Shown here: positions 6,914-7,618 of the stretch, in pieces | Numbering within the stretch: the first letter of the stretch is position 1 | Layout: each line of letters opens with the position of its first letter | Notes under the pieces: model-generated | The model's database searches: none | The model's input: only the letters and a program-made list of their open reading frames with translations | What the model was told of the DNA's origin: nothing | Position numbers and translations under genes: made by a program | Assembly (NCBI GenBank): GCA_946409855.1 | Contig: CAMJXZ010000154.1 | Location: 1-7,618 of the forward strand | DNA length: 7,618 bases | From: an uncultured Clostridia bacterium | GTDB lineage: Bacteria; Bacillota; Clostridia; Christensenellales; Aristaeellaceae | Direction: 5' to 3'

Positions 6914-7618
6914 TTACTGCGCCTCCTTTGTGAGAGCCTTGCTGGAAAACAGCGCGGGTTTTCCGGGGATGACGTTGATCATGTTCATCAGCAGGATGCG
7001 GCTGATGACGATGGCGGTGAACATGGAGCAGACGACGCTCAGCGCCAGCATGTTGGCAAAGCCGCGGACGGAGCCGGTGCCGAACAGCATCAGCACGATG
7101 GCGGCGATCAGGGTGGTCACGTTGGCGTCCAGGATGGCGGAGAAGGCGTTCTTGAAGCCGTTCTTCGCGGCGGCCTTGGTGTTGCGGCCCAGGGCCAGCT
7201 CCTCACCGAAGCGCTCGAAGATGACGACGTTGGCGTCCACCGCCATGCCGATGCCCAGGATGACGCCGGCGATGCCGGGCAGGGTCAGCTGGAAGCCGGG
7301 CAGCATGGCCACGAACCAGAACAGGATGATGATGTACAGAACCAGCGCCCAGCTGGCGACGACGCCGCTCAGGCGGTAGCGGATGATCATGATCAGCATG
7401 ACCAGCAGGATGCCGATGCCGGCAGCCAGCAGGGAGGTATGCAGGGCGTCCACGCCCAGGGTGGCGGAGATGGTGTCCACCTTCTGCTGGGTCAGCGTCA
7501 GGGGCAGGGCGCCGGACTGGATCTGGATGGCCATCGACTGGGCCTGCTCCTGGGTGAAGTTGCCCTCGATGATGCCGCTGCCCTCGGTGATGGCGGAGTT
7601 GACGGTCGGGTTCATGAT
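6914..7618 (-). CDS. secD: Protein translocase subunit SecD, C-terminal part (5' end cut by window edge)
   Basis: The reading frame is open to the edge of the window, so the true start and most of the extracytoplasmic P1 domain lie beyond it. The visible 234 codons hold the end of that domain, including PTVNSAITEGSG and SGALPLTL, followed by five membrane segments. Counting from the Met encoded at 7615-7613, these are at about 61-80, 84-106, 111-132, 164-179 and 186-209. Conserved SecD motifs are LPGIAG at 112-117 and GMAVDANVVIFER at 123-135, with the membrane Asp127 expected to take part in proton-driven function. ILDANVTTLIAA at 161-172 and SMFTAIVISR at 197-206 are also typical. The gene ends one base before secF and is a separate polypeptide, unlike the fused SecDF of Bacillus subtilis. 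The Met at 7615 is internal, not a start. Confidence 0.95.
   Translation of the reverse strand: MMNPTVNSAITEGSGIIEGNFTQEQAQSMAIQIQSGALPLTLTQQKVDTISATLGVDALHTSLLAAGIGILLVMLIMIIRYRLSGVVASWALVLYIIILFWFVAMLPGFQLTLPGIAGVILGIGMAVDANVVIFERFGEELALGRNTKAAAKNGFKNAFSAILDANVTTLIAAIVLMLFGTGSVRGFANMLALSVVCSMFTAIVISRILLMNMINVIPGKPALFSSKALTKEAQ

Noticed and set aside
1..7618. Search for a mobile element, CRISPR array, tRNA/rRNA, toxin-antitoxin pair or new defence system
   Set aside because: Nearly all of the window is occupied by recognised housekeeping genes with intact motifs. No transposase, spaced direct repeats, cloverleaf sequence or unexplained gene was seen.

Overview
The window is an ordinary, tightly packed stretch of bacterial housekeeping genes, all read from the minus strand. 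In transcription order, from high to low coordinates, it holds secD (3' part only), secF, a terminator, recJ, rel (a bifunctional RelA/SpoT homologue), dtd, a small metallo-beta-lactamase-fold hydrolase, and the first 42 codons of a gene that is probably hemZ. The sequence is GC-rich. Several features point to a GC-rich member of the Clostridia (Bacillota): strong AGGAGG-type ribosome binding sites, a long RecJ with a C-terminal extension, a single bifunctional Rel, separate secD and secF genes, and the order recJ-rel-dtd-MBL-(hemZ). This assignment is inferred from gene content and order; no marker gene fixes the genus.

Region 5944-7618 encodes the SecD-SecF membrane pair, which assists protein export. 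A 14-bp perfect inverted repeat follows secF and probably ends that transcript. About 120 bases then lead into recJ. They must hold any separate promoter for the downstream genes, but no convincing -35/-10 pair is visible. RecJ (DNA repair exonuclease) and Rel ((p)ppGpp synthesis and hydrolysis) are 3 bases apart, with the rel ribosome binding site inside recJ. Dtd (removal of D-amino acids from tRNA) follows after 51 bases that contain a small perfect hairpin. The MBL hydrolase follows 16 bases later, and the hemZ-like start codon lies inside the end of the MBL gene.

The products do not form one pathway. The cluster looks like the conserved clostridial secDF-recJ-rel-dtd neighbourhood, with tight spacing that suggests co-transcription and translational coupling of the recJ-to-hemZ part. 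I found no mobile element, CRISPR array, RNA gene, phage gene or toxin-antitoxin pair, and no evidence of a new system. The points most worth a second look are the absence of apt between recJ and rel, a 12-bp tandem repeat that encodes an acidic Thr-Glu stretch in the extracytoplasmic domain of SecF, and small stem-loops in the two longest gaps of the operon. No gene-free stretch exceeds 167 bases.
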